A DNA stretch of 64,000 nucleotides from NCBI GenBank assembly GCA_964420995.1, contig CAYQUX010000013.1, positions 55,461-119,460 of the forward strand, written 5' to 3'. How positions within the stretch are numbered: position 1 is the stretch's first letter; every line of letters begins with the position of its first letter. This DNA comes from Leptolinea sp964420995 (lineage in GTDB: Bacteria > Chloroflexota > Anaerolineae > Anaerolineales > Anaerolineaceae). Below are positions 25,330 to 34,522 of this stretch, piece by piece. A program made the position numbers and the translations under genes. Under the pieces are notes generated by a model. That model was given only the letters and a program-made list of their open reading frames with translations. It was not told where the DNA came from and did not search any database.

Positions 25330-26535
25330 ATGTCCTGTCGAACCATGCGTACAGCGGGTTTTGTCATGCTCATACTGGCGTTGTTGACCGCGTGCCAGCC
25401 GACACCGCCGCCACCCACACCCACGGTTGTTCCTCCTACGGCCGTTCCCACTATTGCCCCTTCTCCCACACCCGATCATCCGGCAGTCAAACCGGATGCC
25501 ATCCGGCTCGATTTCACGGGACGCACCATGATGGCGGGACCCGGGGATATTCAACCCGGTCAAAGCCTGCAGCACGTGCTCACCGCGGCAGCCGGACAAA
25601 AGATCATCATCAAAATGACCGTTGAATCGGGCAGCGGCGCCGCCCTTTCCATCTGGGGTGCAGACGGAAATGTGCTCGTCCCGGAGACTGTCGGAATCAC
25701 CGCGTGGGAAGGTATTCTGCCAACCGCTCAGGATTACTACCTGAACTTCCGCAACACAGGGCAGCAGCCCATCCTGTATCAATCCGAGATAAGACTGCCT
25801 CCGTTGATAATGCCGGCGGGTGTTCAAATTCAATTCCAACCGAACACCACTGGCTGGTACACTCCCGGTGATCTGCCTGCCCGCGGGCATCTGCTCTTTG
25901 TATTGAACGCCATGGCTGGTCAGCAAATGTATGTCGATTTAACAACGTCCATTCCCGATGCGGCATTTCTGAAAATCTGGAGCGCAGACGGGATGGATTA
26001 CACGATGGTTTCACCTACGCAGCATGTATCCATCAAATTACCTTCAACTCAGGATTACTACATCGATGTCTGGTCTGTAGTTGACCAACCGATCACCTAC
26101 CAGTTGAGCGTCAATATACCGGTTGATGGTGGGATTCCCCTGGCCATCGCGCCCACAGCGGTGCCGGCAGCAGCACCAGTGAGCGACCCTAACACTCCTC
26201 AGACCATTTTCGGTGCCCGCATTGCCAGGAATCAGATCATCCGCTACGATGCCGGTCCACTTTCTCTGGAGATCAATGGCGCGGTGATCAGCGGTGAGCG
26301 TGACGTTTACCGGCTGAATTGCCTTGCCGGTGAAACGCTCGATGTGATCATCACCTCAACCGAGGCCAATGCCGTATTCACTATTCTGGGACCAGACAAC
26401 AATCCACTCCCCGGAACCGAGGAGGGAAAAGATATCAACAACTGGGCAGTGCCCATTTCAGTGGAAGGTACCTACTCCATCGTGGTTGGCCCCACCCGCG
26501 GGAACGCCACGTATACACTCAAAGTGAGCATCTAA
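25330..26535 (+). CDS. lipoprotein with three PPC-like modules (paralogue)
   Basis: 401 residues. It is a close architectural copy of the gene 168 bp upstream: lipobox LLTAC (Cys 22), P/T-rich linker, then three PPC-like modules (motifs LPTAQDYYLNFRN, LPSTQDYYIDVWS, GPTRGNATYTL). ATG 25330 is preferred over 25294 because GGAG lies 6-7 nt before it and the product then starts with a lipoprotein signal. The two genes are a recent tandem duplication by layout, though diverged in sequence. A terminator follows. Confidence 0.8.
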   Translation: MSCRTMRTAGFVMLILALLTACQPTPPPPTPTVVPPTAVPTIAPSPTPDHPAVKPDAIRLDFTGRTMMAGPGDIQPGQSLQHVLTAAAGQKIIIKMTVESGSGAALSIWGADGNVLVPETVGITAWEGILPTAQDYYLNFRNTGQQPILYQSEIRLPPLIMPAGVQIQFQPNTTGWYTPGDLPARGHLLFVLNAMAGQQMYVDLTTSIPDAAFLKIWSADGMDYTMVSPTQHVSIKLPSTQDYYIDVWSVVDQPITYQLSVNIPVDGGIPLAIAPTAVPAAAPVSDPNTPQTIFGARIARNQIIRYDAGPLSLEINGAVISGERDVYRLNCLAGETLDVIITSTEANAVFTILGPDNNPLPGTEEGKDINNWAVPISVEGTYSIVVGPTRGNATYTLKVSI

Positions 26536-26552
26536 TTTTCCCTGATATTTTC

Positions 26553-26592
26553 AAAACACAGGGGTTGGCATCTGCCAATCCCTGTGTTTTTT
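26553..26592 (+). terminator. rho-independent terminator of the PPC lipoprotein pair
   Basis: A stem of about 14 bp (CACAGGGGTTGGCA with TGCCAATCCCTGTG, one G-T pair) and a 3-nt loop is followed by a T-run. It begins 18 bp after the stop. Confidence 0.9.
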
Positions 26593-26723
26593 ATGAGGTA
26601 ATTGTCTTTATTTCTCAGAAATGATGTTTCTCCTGCAATTACGCACATTTTTTCCGGCAAACAAAATGGCAATGCTACAATTATCAGGTATCGGTCTATT
26701 GTAGAACACAAACAGGTGATTCG

Positions 26724-27500
26724 ATGGCAGAAGAACATTCCAAACCAATTTTTGATCTGAGCGGCAGGATCGTGCTGGTGACAGGAGCCGGTTCAGGGAT
26801 AGGCGCGGGGATTGCCCGGCGCTTCGCGTTGGCCGGTGCGGACGTTGTTGTGTGTGACCTGAGACCTGCTCTGGCAATCTGTGATGACATTGTACGCGCT
26901 GGCAGGCGGGCGTTTGCCGCAACGGCCGATGTCTCCGACGCGGATCAGGTCACCGCCATGTTCAATACCGTGTGCTCACAGTTCGGCGTTCCGGATATCC
27001 TGGTGAACAATGCCGGCATCTACCCGAACGCGGAGATATTGCAAATGACTCCGCAGGAATGGGACCAGACCATAAATATTGATCTGCGGTCTGTGTTTTT
27101 GTGCACACAGGCAGCCGCCCGTTGGATGGTCGATGCCGGTAAAGGCGGGGCCATCATCAACATTGGATCAATAGACGCCACCAATCCCCTGGCCGCGCAC
27201 AGTCATTATTCCGCGGCCAAAGCCGGGGTGATCGCCTTCACCAAAGCGGCTGCCCAGGAATTGGGGCCGCACAAAATTCGAGTGAACTCGGTTTCGCCGG
27301 GCTTGATCAACAGACCCGGCCTATCGGAAGCCTGGCCGGATGGTTACAACCGCTTTATGAATCGAGCTCCCTCCGGACGATTGGGCGAACCGGAGGATAT
27401 CGGCGATGCCTGTGTATTCCTGGCCAGTGAAGCCGCCCGCTGGATTACTGGCACGAATTTGATCGTGGATGGCGGAGTACAGGCCTGCCCACTGTTTTAG
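26724..27500 (+). CDS. short-chain dehydrogenase/reductase, FabG-like
   Basis: 258-residue classical SDR. Cofactor motif TGAGSGIG (about 21-28), NNAG at about 91-94, catalytic Ser in INIGSID and the YSAAK motif around residue 155 are all present, as is the C-terminal GGVQACPLF. NAD(P)-dependent oxidoreductase; alcohol or ketone substrate not predictable. An extended -10 (TGCTACAAT, ending 26681) sits 43 bp upstream. The cupin gene follows after 40 bp, perhaps in the same transcript. Confidence 0.88.
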   Translation: MAEEHSKPIFDLSGRIVLVTGAGSGIGAGIARRFALAGADVVVCDLRPALAICDDIVRAGRRAFAATADVSDADQVTAMFNTVCSQFGVPDILVNNAGIYPNAEILQMTPQEWDQTINIDLRSVFLCTQAAARWMVDAGKGGAIINIGSIDATNPLAAHSHYSAAKAGVIAFTKAAAQELGPHKIRVNSVSPGLINRPGLSEAWPDGYNRFMNRAPSGRLGEPEDIGDACVFLASEAARWITGTNLIVDGGVQACPLF

Positions 27501-27540
27501 TTCTCCTTTACTAATTTATTCAGATACAGGAAGGTTACCC

Positions 27541-28083
27541 ATGACAGACAGAACCTACATCAAAAAACTGATGGATTTCTTCCAGCTCGAACCCTTACGG
27601 GTGGAGGGAGGGTTTTATAAGCAAACGTATAAAGCCAGCGAAAAAATCCCTGAAAACTTATTGCCGGCTGGCTGTGTGGGCGCGCATCCCATGGGGACTG
27701 TGATCCTGTACTTCTACACGGATGATCCGGACAGCTTTTCAGCCATCCACCGGCTGCCGTTGGACGAGACCTACCATTTCTACATGGGCGATCCTGTGGA
27801 AATGCTGCTGCTTTACCCCGATGGTCACAGTGAACGTGTGATCCTGGGGCATGACGTGCTGAATGGACAGAAAGTGCAATTTACCGTGCCGCGCGGCGTA
27901 TGGCAGAGTTCCCACCTGATATCGGGCGGTGAATACGCGCTGGCTGGCACCACCATGTCTCCCGGTTATGAGGACACGGATTACGAAGGCGGCGACCGTG
28001 ATGAGATGATCCGGAAATACCCGCGGGAAGCCGAGCTGATACGCGCGCTGACCCGGCCTGGAGCGCCTTTAAGAACGGTTTAA
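27541..28083 (+). CDS. cupin_5 (DUF985) family protein
   Basis: 180 residues from ATG 27541. The protein reads FFQLEPLRVEGGFYKQTY, then FSAIHRLPLDETYHFYMGDP and GVWQSSHLISGGEYALAGTTMSPGY, the pattern of DUF985 cupins: a jelly-roll barrel with a metal site formed by His and Glu residues in the H-x-D-E-x-Y-H stretch. Function in the family is unassigned (possibly an epimerase or lyase relative). It lies 40 bp behind an SDR gene. Confidence 0.88.
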   Translation: MTDRTYIKKLMDFFQLEPLRVEGGFYKQTYKASEKIPENLLPAGCVGAHPMGTVILYFYTDDPDSFSAIHRLPLDETYHFYMGDPVEMLLLYPDGHSERVILGHDVLNGQKVQFTVPRGVWQSSHLISGGEYALAGTTMSPGYEDTDYEGGDRDEMIRKYPREAELIRALTRPGAPLRTV

Positions 28084-28131
28084 TATTTTCCTAAAATTCC
28101 ATCGGAATATCTCTCGAGAGGTTCTCGCTTT

Positions 28132-28797
28132 ATGCCAGAAAAAGAAAGCAAAGCATTAATGGAATCTCATTTGTTTATGAAACTGTCCCGCCTCGAAACA
28201 TTGGGGGATGCCATTTTTGCATTTTCTCTCACACTGCTGGCTTTCGATTTGAAACTTCCCGAATCGGTGTCTTCTGACCTTTCACAAAATTTTCTGGCAT
28301 TTCTGCCCAAATTAGGTATTTTTATTTTCACGTTCCTCGTCGTTGCGCAACAATGGGACGTGTACCAGCGTACCATGCGATATATTGATCATGCGGACGG
28401 ACGATATGTCTGGCTTAACCTTTTCTCATTGATGTTTATTGTCATGTTGCCCGCTTCGGCAAGTATCCTGGGAAACCATCCTCTACAACCCTTAGCCTTG
28501 ATCTTTTTTGGTGCGAATATCGCACTTTTTAGTCTAATTTCCTGGTTCCAATGGTTATACGCATCCGGGAGTGGTCTATTGATCGTGAAAGAAATTAATT
28601 CTCAGGCCGTTAAAATGGTTAACCGGCTCTGGTTATATCCGCCAATACTGATCGCAGTTTCGATCCCGCTGTTGTTTATAAGCGTCTATCCTGTTTATGC
28701 CATCTGGTTGTTAATGCCGGTATTATCTTATGTAGTCAGCATTCGCACCATCCAAAAGATCAGAGATGGAGCAAAAGAAGTTTTAAAAAAGAAATGA
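28132..28797 (+). CDS. TMEM175-like (DUF1211) membrane protein
   Basis: 221 residues, six membrane spans. The first span carries RLETLGDAIFAFSLTLLAF, corresponding to the RxxxFSDxxxAxxxTLL signature of TMEM175 potassium channels, but with LGD in place of FSD. The family forms tetrameric K+-permeable channels that use this first helix as the filter. The altered signature may change ion selectivity. It overlaps the next gene by 4 bp (ATGA), so the two should be made together. Confidence 0.8.
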   Translation: MPEKESKALMESHLFMKLSRLETLGDAIFAFSLTLLAFDLKLPESVSSDLSQNFLAFLPKLGIFIFTFLVVAQQWDVYQRTMRYIDHADGRYVWLNLFSLMFIVMLPASASILGNHPLQPLALIFFGANIALFSLISWFQWLYASGSGLLIVKEINSQAVKMVNRLWLYPPILIAVSIPLLFISVYPVYAIWLLMPVLSYVVSIRTIQKIRDGAKEVLKKK

Positions 28798-29456
28798 CCG
28801 CTAATCAATTCGCACAGTCTTCCAGTAATCACGGATCCACACCTGGCTCGGCCATGCAACGCTTCATGGAAAGCATGAACATTGACTTCTATAAATGGCA
28901 TGACGGGATCAGTTATGACCTGGACGCGCTGAATGAAATGAACAGGGACGAAATTTCGCAAGTTGAATCGCTGCTGATCTCGCGCAAAGATTCTGATTGG
29001 CGCGATGTGGAAGCTCTGGCCGCGCTCAATACGCCCTTCAGTATTCAGGCATTAAAAGATTGCCTGCAAAGCCCCAACCTGGAATGCCGCCTGTTTGCCG
29101 CGAAATTCCTGAAAGAGATGAAAATCGCGGACCACATCGAGGAAGTTGTGATCCGCACCCTGCCGCACACGACCATCGGCAACGGCATGACGTACGCTCT
29201 CTGGTTGATCAAAGAGAACACCGTCACCGAATCCATCCGCCGAACTGTGCTACGCTGCGCGATGACCGGCAATGATGATATCCGTGTGCATTGCGCCGCC
29301 ATGGCGTTGTATCTCTATGGCAAGGCAACGTCTGATTTTGATACAAATAAGGCCATTATTTACGAATTCCATGAAAAGGATCCGGCGGCGCGAAGGCAGA
29401 TATTTGAACGCCTTTGCCAGATGGTAGGTTTGAGTGCCGGGGATGTTCTGACTTAA
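28794..29456 (+). CDS. HEAT-like helical repeat protein coupled to the TMEM175-like gene
   Basis: 220 residues with no signal or membrane segment. The region from about 55 to 200 is a row of amphipathic helix pairs (WRDVEALAALNTPFSIQALK, LECRLFAAKFLKEMK, VHCAAMALYLYGKA) that looks like HEAT or armadillo-type repeats. Translation is coupled to the upstream membrane-protein gene through a 4-bp overlap. It could be a cytoplasmic partner or regulator of the channel-like protein, an inference from coupling only. No enzyme motif is visible. Confidence 0.6.
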   Translation: MTANQFAQSSSNHGSTPGSAMQRFMESMNIDFYKWHDGISYDLDALNEMNRDEISQVESLLISRKDSDWRDVEALAALNTPFSIQALKDCLQSPNLECRLFAAKFLKEMKIADHIEEVVIRTLPHTTIGNGMTYALWLIKENTVTESIRRTVLRCAMTGNDDIRVHCAAMALYLYGKATSDFDTNKAIIYEFHEKDPAARRQIFERLCQMVGLSAGDVLT

Positions 29457-29525
29457 CCCTCCACAACCTTATTGGCCCGGTTGCGTATATTTAGATGTGA
29501 ACAGTATATTTGTTCCGGAGGGATC

Positions 29526-30383
29526 ATGACCTTTCTACGCCGCGCGTTGGGCGTTCTTTTAATGACGGCGGGGACAGCCGGCGTTTTATTCAGTCTGGCC
29601 GGCATCACCGGTGTGTGGTTGATCAGGCCGCAGGCTGCCGAAGTTGTGGGTGCAGCCCTGGATACTTTCATAACCAGCCTTGATACCGGCGGTAAAACCA
29701 TGGCGGCAACAGACGAGACTGTTCAATCCGCGGCAGCCAGCGTGGACTCGCTGAATGAAATTCTCGACTCAACCATAAATTCGCTGAATGACATGCAGCC
29801 TGCCCTTACAGGAATGGATAGTATGTTGACCGATACGCTTCCATCCACACTGGATGCGGCAACAGAGTCACTCGAAACGGCGGAATCCGCTGCCCGTTCA
29901 CTGGAGAGTGCCATTCAATCCATGCAGTCCTTCCAGTCGCTTTTTGGAAGCATTCCTTTGCTTTCCACATTTTTGCCGGAGGCAAGCCAGAAGTACGCGC
30001 CTGAAACACCCCTGGCTGACTCTTTGAAAAACCTGTCCGATGATATGAAAGATCTACCATCCACTCTGAAAGGGCTGTCTACCAGTGTGAACAGAGCGGA
30101 TGGCAACCTTGAGGTGGTCAAAGCCAACCTCGAGTCCATGAAAAAGAGTATCGGCCAGATTTCTACAAGCCTGGACCAGTATGAGACCCTGGTAATGGAT
30201 TCGAAAGAATCGCTGGGGAAAGTTCAAACCATGCTGGAGAAAACCCGTGCCAACCTTGATCAGACCTTGCTGTATTCCACCATCGCCCTGACTCTGGCAT
30301 TCGTCTGGCTGGCGCTATCGCAGGTGGTCTTCTTTCTGCTGGGTTGGGCATTGTTTAGAAATCAGTCTGAATGGCTCCAATAA
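29526..30383 (+). CDS. membrane protein with long coiled-coil ectodomain
   Basis: 285 residues from ATG 29526, which follows GGAGG by 4 nt. One span is at about 8-33, a Ser/Leu-rich heptad-like stretch covers about 40-250 (VDSLNEILDSTINSLNDMQ type repeats) and a second span lies near 253-280. Both ends would be cytoplasmic and the helical middle outside, a layout reminiscent of chemoreceptor or YhgE-like ectodomains, but no signalling domain is attached. It may be a structural or sensor-like surface protein. Confidence 0.65.
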   Translation: MTFLRRALGVLLMTAGTAGVLFSLAGITGVWLIRPQAAEVVGAALDTFITSLDTGGKTMAATDETVQSAAASVDSLNEILDSTINSLNDMQPALTGMDSMLTDTLPSTLDAATESLETAESAARSLESAIQSMQSFQSLFGSIPLLSTFLPEASQKYAPETPLADSLKNLSDDMKDLPSTLKGLSTSVNRADGNLEVVKANLESMKKSIGQISTSLDQYETLVMDSKESLGKVQTMLEKTRANLDQTLLYSTIALTLAFVWLALSQVVFFLLGWALFRNQSEWLQ

Positions 30384-30410
30384 TTTTTGAAAAGATGTTC
30401 CGGAGGAAAC

Positions 30411-30635
30411 ATGGCATATACACTGGACACGACCATCGGCACCCTGATGGACGATCCCAAAGCGAAGACGATGATCGATACCTATATTCCTGGCGCGTCG
30501 GGCAACCCGATGCTGGGCATGGTCAAGAATTGGACGGTCAACACCATCCTTTCCATGCCGCAGGCAGCTACCCTTGGGTTCACCCGTGATAAGGCGCAGG
30601 CCCTGCTGGATGAGCTAAATCGCATCTCCGGCTGA
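30411..30635 (+). CDS. small soluble protein, 74 residues
   Basis: The product starts at ATG 30411 with GGAGG 5 nt upstream. It reads YTLDTTIGTLMDDPKAKTMI, then a helical NPMLGMVKNWT stretch and FTRDKAQALLDELNRI. I have seen this arrangement as a terminal domain on some glycoside hydrolases, but I cannot name the family. It lies 27 bp downstream of the coiled-coil membrane gene and reads in the same direction. Confidence 0.6.
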   Translation: MAYTLDTTIGTLMDDPKAKTMIDTYIPGASGNPMLGMVKNWTVNTILSMPQAATLGFTRDKAQALLDELNRISG

Positions 30636-30786
30636 TCAATGGTGTTATTAGTATTAGATTTATATTAATTCGGGTTGACTTTCATCCGGAATGGTCTATA
30701 GTAGTTTTAATCTCAAAATCTCTTCGACCGGTCAATATGACCTCGGGGCAGGGGAGAATATTTTCGAAAGAATAAGGAGAGTAATC

Positions 30787-30957
30787 ATGAAATTAAACGC
30801 GCCGAAAGTAATAACCTGGTGGATCGCTGTTATTCTGGGTGTTCTGGCCTTATTGGGTCAAGTTGCCGTTGTTCCTGTGCTGGGGACCTATGCCTTCTGG
30901 CTGGCTCTGATTGGCCTGGCATTGCTGGTTGTTGCCAACCTCGTCAAGGGTCTATAA
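30787..30957 (+). CDS. small membrane protein, 56 residues
   Basis: Two membrane helices (about 8-28 and 34-53) in a 56-residue product, opening MKLNAPKVITWWIAVILGVL. ATG 30787 follows AAGGAGA by 6-7 nt. Proteins of this size and opening occur in many Anaerolineae genomes, to my recollection, without a function. It has its own terminator 22 bp downstream and lies in the gap between a small protein gene and an SDR. Confidence 0.65.
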   Translation: MKLNAPKVITWWIAVILGVLALLGQVAVVPVLGTYAFWLALIGLALLVVANLVKGL

Positions 30958-30978
30958 TCTCAATTCGCTGAATAGATG

Positions 30979-31012
30979 AACTCTCAGGTGCGCCCCGCCT
31001 GAGAGTTTTTAT
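30979..31012 (+). terminator. rho-independent terminator
   Basis: A 10-bp stem AACTCTCAGG (30979-30988) with CCTGAGAGTT (30998-31007), then a T-run. Confidence 0.9.
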
Positions 31013-31036
31013 TTCTTTTTTGATAGAGGACAGCCC

Positions 31037-31846
31037 ATGTCGAAAGTCGTTCTTGTAACCGGTTGTTCCTCCGGAATTGGCCGCGATCTGGCCATCCGGT
31101 TGACCGAAGCAGGATATGTGGTCGTCGCGACCGCGCGCAGGGTGGACACCCTGGCAGACCTTCCAACCAGCCTGAAACTACAGTTAGATGTTACCTCGAC
31201 CACATCTGTCAATGAGGCTGTAACGGAAACCATGCGGCAATACGGGCGGATAGATGTTCTTGTCAACAACGCCGGTTATGGTTTACGGGCAGTGGTTGAG
31301 GAAGTATCTGAAGATGATGTACAGAAAATATATGACGTTAATGTGTTTGGCGCATTACGCATGGTGCGGGCAGTGGCGCCCATCATGCGCGGGCAGGGAA
31401 GCGGACACATAATCAACATCAGTTCGATCGCCGGCCGGGTGGTCACACCGGTCAATGGCATCTATTCCTCCACAAAATTCGCCCTGGAAGCTACCAGCGA
31501 TGCATTACGCTGGGAACTGGCGTCTTTTGGCATCAAAGTTATCCTTGTCGAACCAGGGCCCATCCGCACCCGGTTTGATGAGACCTTTCGTCGTCAGGGT
31601 ATCTCCCCGGAAGAACTGGCCGTTTCTCCGTATAAAGCGCTTTACAAACAAGTGGATGATTTTTCGGTTTCCATGCGTTCATCTGAATATGAACCTGAAA
31701 TTGTCAGCAAGGTTGTCTTGAAAGCGATCACGGACAGGAAGCCGAAATCTCGTTACCTGGCAGGGATGAATTTTCTCGGCCGGTTTGGGCTGGCATTGCG
31801 CGACCCATTATGGGAATCCATAATCCGCCGCATGTTCAAGGTGTAG
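31037..31846 (+). CDS. short-chain dehydrogenase/reductase
   Basis: 269-residue classical SDR. TGCSSGIG cofactor motif (about 8-15), NNAG near residue 80, YSSTKFALEA near residue 145 (Y-x-x-x-K catalytic pair), and the C-terminal extension typical of retinol-dehydrogenase-like bacterial SDRs (residues 180-269). NAD(P)-dependent; substrate unknown. It is followed at 1 bp by a small membrane protein, probably in the same transcript. A second gene of the same class is at 37844. Confidence 0.88.
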   Translation: MSKVVLVTGCSSGIGRDLAIRLTEAGYVVVATARRVDTLADLPTSLKLQLDVTSTTSVNEAVTETMRQYGRIDVLVNNAGYGLRAVVEEVSEDDVQKIYDVNVFGALRMVRAVAPIMRGQGSGHIINISSIAGRVVTPVNGIYSSTKFALEATSDALRWELASFGIKVILVEPGPIRTRFDETFRRQGISPEELAVSPYKALYKQVDDFSVSMRSSEYEPEIVSKVVLKAITDRKPKSRYLAGMNFLGRFGLALRDPLWESIIRRMFKV

Positions 31847-31847
31847 C

Positions 31848-32216
31848 ATGAATTCTATAAAACCCGTATCCGCAAAGATCACGATTGTACTTATTACCAT
31901 CATCGCCCTGTGCTGGTTGGTTTTCGGCATACTCGTAGTCACCAACTCCATCCCGACCATCCCTTCCGGGCTATACAGTACCTTACTTGGAATGGGTACC
32001 ATTGTCTGCTCATTAATCATTGCGCTGGCTGCCTTTTTCCTATCCAGACGCAACCGGATTGTGTATTACATGTCGGTTGCCCTGCTCGGCACCATCCTTG
32101 TTGTCTCATTCATGGATGACCTGGGCTGGTTGGATTTCACCCTGATCGGCATCACCGCTATCACATTCATTTTGTTGATCCGTGATCATCGTTGGTATTT
32201 GAATCGGGATGGTTGA
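31848..32216 (+). CDS. small polytopic membrane protein, 122 residues
   Basis: Four predicted membrane spans (about 8-30, 37-58, 67-85 and 90-112) make up nearly the whole chain. No motif is recognised. It begins 1 bp after the SDR stop codon, so it is probably translated by reinitiation from that transcript. An 8-bp stem (AGGAGGGG 32216-32223 with CCCCTCCT 32233-32240) follows the stop without a T-run and may weakly end transcription. Confidence 0.6.
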   Translation: MNSIKPVSAKITIVLITIIALCWLVFGILVVTNSIPTIPSGLYSTLLGMGTIVCSLIIALAAFFLSRRNRIVYYMSVALLGTILVVSFMDDLGWLDFTLIGITAITFILLIRDHRWYLNRDG

Positions 32217-32299
32217 GGAGGGGATTTCGCAACCCCTCCTTAAAATCGACGTAAACAGTATGAACAAATCCCACTTTCTGAAGAATTGATATAAACCAC

Positions 32300-33040
32300 A
32301 TGGAGCAGACAATCCAACCTCATACCGGCAGACAAACGCTCGCGCTGCATCTCATCCCTGGAATATTGATCACCGTATTCTATATTCTGGCTTCACTGGT
32401 AACAAGTAGAAGCGGATACCCGACGCTAATGGCCATCCTGATGGCCATACTCTTCGTTCTTGTACCGGTTGAACTGGGTATATTGTTCCTGGAAGGAAAG
32501 AAGAGTATTGGCACCTGGTCACTGAAGGGAATCGTGTTGAACCGTGAGCCGCTACCGGTGTGGCAATACGTCGTTTTTGTTCCCCTGTTGATCGGCTGGT
32601 GCGGGCTGGCATTTATCGGCCTTGGAGATATGGACGCGGCTATCATCCGTGATTATTTTTCCTGGTTGCCTGCCTGGTTGACCATCTCCTCCGAGCCTGA
32701 AGTTCTGGCACAATATTCACATTCCACAATCGTGACCACCGTGATAGCCGGTTTTCTTCTAAACGGGCTGGCCGGGCCATTGGTGGAAGAACTCTACTTC
32801 CGTGGATTCCTGCTTCCGCGCATTCCGGCTTCGCCCGGGTGGGCGCCGCTGATCAATGTGGCTCTTTTCTCGCTGTATCACTTCTTCTCCCCCTGGCAAA
32901 ACATCACCCGCATTCTGGCACTTATCCCCATGGTGTACACCGTAGCGTGGAAACGGAATATCTATCTGAGCATGGTTACCCATTGCACCGTTAATATTCT
33001 TGGAATGCTTCCGCTGCTATCCCTGATCACCGGTAAATAG
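32300..33040 (+). CDS. CPBP-family intramembrane metalloprotease
   Basis: 246-residue polytopic protein. The CAAX-protease/bacteriocin-processing (CPBP) signature is clear: EELYFRGFLLPR (EExxxR) in residues about 167-178, followed by LINVALFSLYHFFSP with the second metal-ligand His and a last helix with a conserved HCTVN. Family members cut peptides in or near the membrane, and many give self-immunity to bacteriocins or process prenylated proteins. The chain is shorter than Rce1 homologues. No bacteriocin gene is visible next to it. Confidence 0.87.
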   Translation: MEQTIQPHTGRQTLALHLIPGILITVFYILASLVTSRSGYPTLMAILMAILFVLVPVELGILFLEGKKSIGTWSLKGIVLNREPLPVWQYVVFVPLLIGWCGLAFIGLGDMDAAIIRDYFSWLPAWLTISSEPEVLAQYSHSTIVTTVIAGFLLNGLAGPLVEELYFRGFLLPRIPASPGWAPLINVALFSLYHFFSPWQNITRILALIPMVYTVAWKRNIYLSMVTHCTVNILGMLPLLSLITGK

Positions 33041-33056
33041 CAGGCCAACACGGGTA

Positions 33057-33917
33057 TCAATTTTGCGAGCCGCTCCAGGTTACGCAATATTCCATGAGGG
33101 TATTGGATACCGGGATGCCTGGTTCCGATATTTCCCATGATCCGTCCAAACCGGCGGCGCGGGCTGCCAGTTCGAAATGCGACATGGCAATTCCCATGTC
33201 CATACGCTGCAGGTCGGCAATTCCGGTAAGCACGGGAACGACGAACTCCCGGTACCCTTTGATTCGCTGCATGAAGAAATGCCAGCGTCTTCCCTGACGG
33301 ACAATACGCCAGGGCTGGTAGTTCTTCGCGGAAGGCGCCAGCCGGACCATTTCCAGCGGATCGGCGTATTTCCCGGCTTGATCGAAATCAAGCGGTTTCC
33401 CAAAATCGTTATCAAAGAAGAGGGCTTCCCGGCTAAAGCGTTTTCTCGCCCGTTCCACCTTTTCCATGGACATTGCTTCAGCGGGATAGCCGATTGAGCA
33501 TACGGCGGGAAGAGTCTCACCCTTTTTTATGGCTGCCTTGCGCGCGAAGGACCAGCGCGTGAAGGAACCGCCCAGCCAGCAGGTTCCAAGCTCAAGTTCG
33601 GCTGCTTTCAATACAATCAACTCCATGCGATAACCAAAGTCCTCCATATACATGGCCGATTTGGATGACACTCCGATAACAAACCCGGCAGGGTCTTTGA
33701 TGGTGCCATATGTCCCCAATCCGCGAAGATTTCCCTTCTGTTCCCCGTCTGCCGTTACAAGAAGAAAGCGGGTTGGCGCGTTGAAAGGACCGGTATCCAG
33801 ATTGGATATGAAATCCCCCAACTTCTGAAAGGTTTCGTGCGTATTACGCGATGCGTCGTAACTTCGACAGGAATACCGACGCCGGATAAGCACTTGGATC
33901 GGGTTTGAATACATCAT
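33057..33917 (-). CDS. nitroreductase-family protein
   Basis: 286 residues from ATG 33917. It opens MMYSNPIQVLIRRRYSCRSYD, where the RxSxRxY-like FMN phosphate-binding motif is visible, and has the MELIVLKAAELELGTCWLGG segment common to the family. A longer reading is possible to 34223 but its first 100 residues look non-coding. The sequence differs from the usual NfsA/NfsB opening and belongs to the group of nitroreductases annotated as putative TM-nitroreductases. It probably binds FMN; substrates are unknown. It converges on the CPBP gene. Confidence 0.75.
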   Translation of the reverse strand: MMYSNPIQVLIRRRYSCRSYDASRNTHETFQKLGDFISNLDTGPFNAPTRFLLVTADGEQKGNLRGLGTYGTIKDPAGFVIGVSSKSAMYMEDFGYRMELIVLKAAELELGTCWLGGSFTRWSFARKAAIKKGETLPAVCSIGYPAEAMSMEKVERARKRFSREALFFDNDFGKPLDFDQAGKYADPLEMVRLAPSAKNYQPWRIVRQGRRWHFFMQRIKGYREFVVPVLTGIADLQRMDMGIAMSHFELAARAAGLDGSWEISEPGIPVSNTLMEYCVTWSGSQN

Positions 33918-34522
33918 GAATCCATAAACCGTATAGATATTTGAAAATATTGAAATATTATACAAAGATTTTTCACGGGGAGATTCCAACGAAGTATCCT
34001 GTCCACATATGACCTGAATAATGCGGCTGACCGAAAGTCGTAAACGCCAGCAACTGATAAATTCTGTATAAAAACATGCTATGCCCGGATGAATTTTGTT
34101 CAGATTCACTGTATTATGAATAAATCTTCCAGATAGTATTCCATGCACCCTGGCAGTTCGCCCGGGGAAAAGAGGGCGGGGTAACAATGATTTAGAATAC
34201 CCCCAAGGGTTTGAGTATTGCATGTTGTATGTGGGTTATTCCTGTTGATCACGGGTTTTCCCAATGCTTTTTTTCTATGAGGCTGGATAATAATTAGGTA
34301 TCCCAAAGCCCATACGAATAATCCGTTCCGGCCGTCACATTTTCACAGGCGAAAGGATTCTTTTCCGACAGAAAAAAGTGAAACAAGAACGATCTATATT
34401 ACCCGAAGAATAACTGAACCGACGATTCGCACTACTGGTCAGTGGAAATAGAAAATCCCATACTACTGAAAATTCATTTGCCGGAAAACACCCCAACCTA
34501 CCGGTGAATGCAGGAGGAAATA
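33918..34522. other. 605-bp non-coding region
   Basis: Between divergent genes, no convincing gene was found in any frame. A short hairpin CGCCC(10 nt)GGGCG lies near 34160 and AT-rich promoter-like stretches occur at 33930-33990 and 34270-34460. The first part looks like a decayed or intergenic sequence, but I could not identify a source. Confidence 0.4.

Noticed and set aside
33918..34223. N-terminal extension of the nitroreductase at 33057
   Set aside because: The 102 extra residues look non-coding and lack any family match; the FMN motif starts right after ATG 33917.
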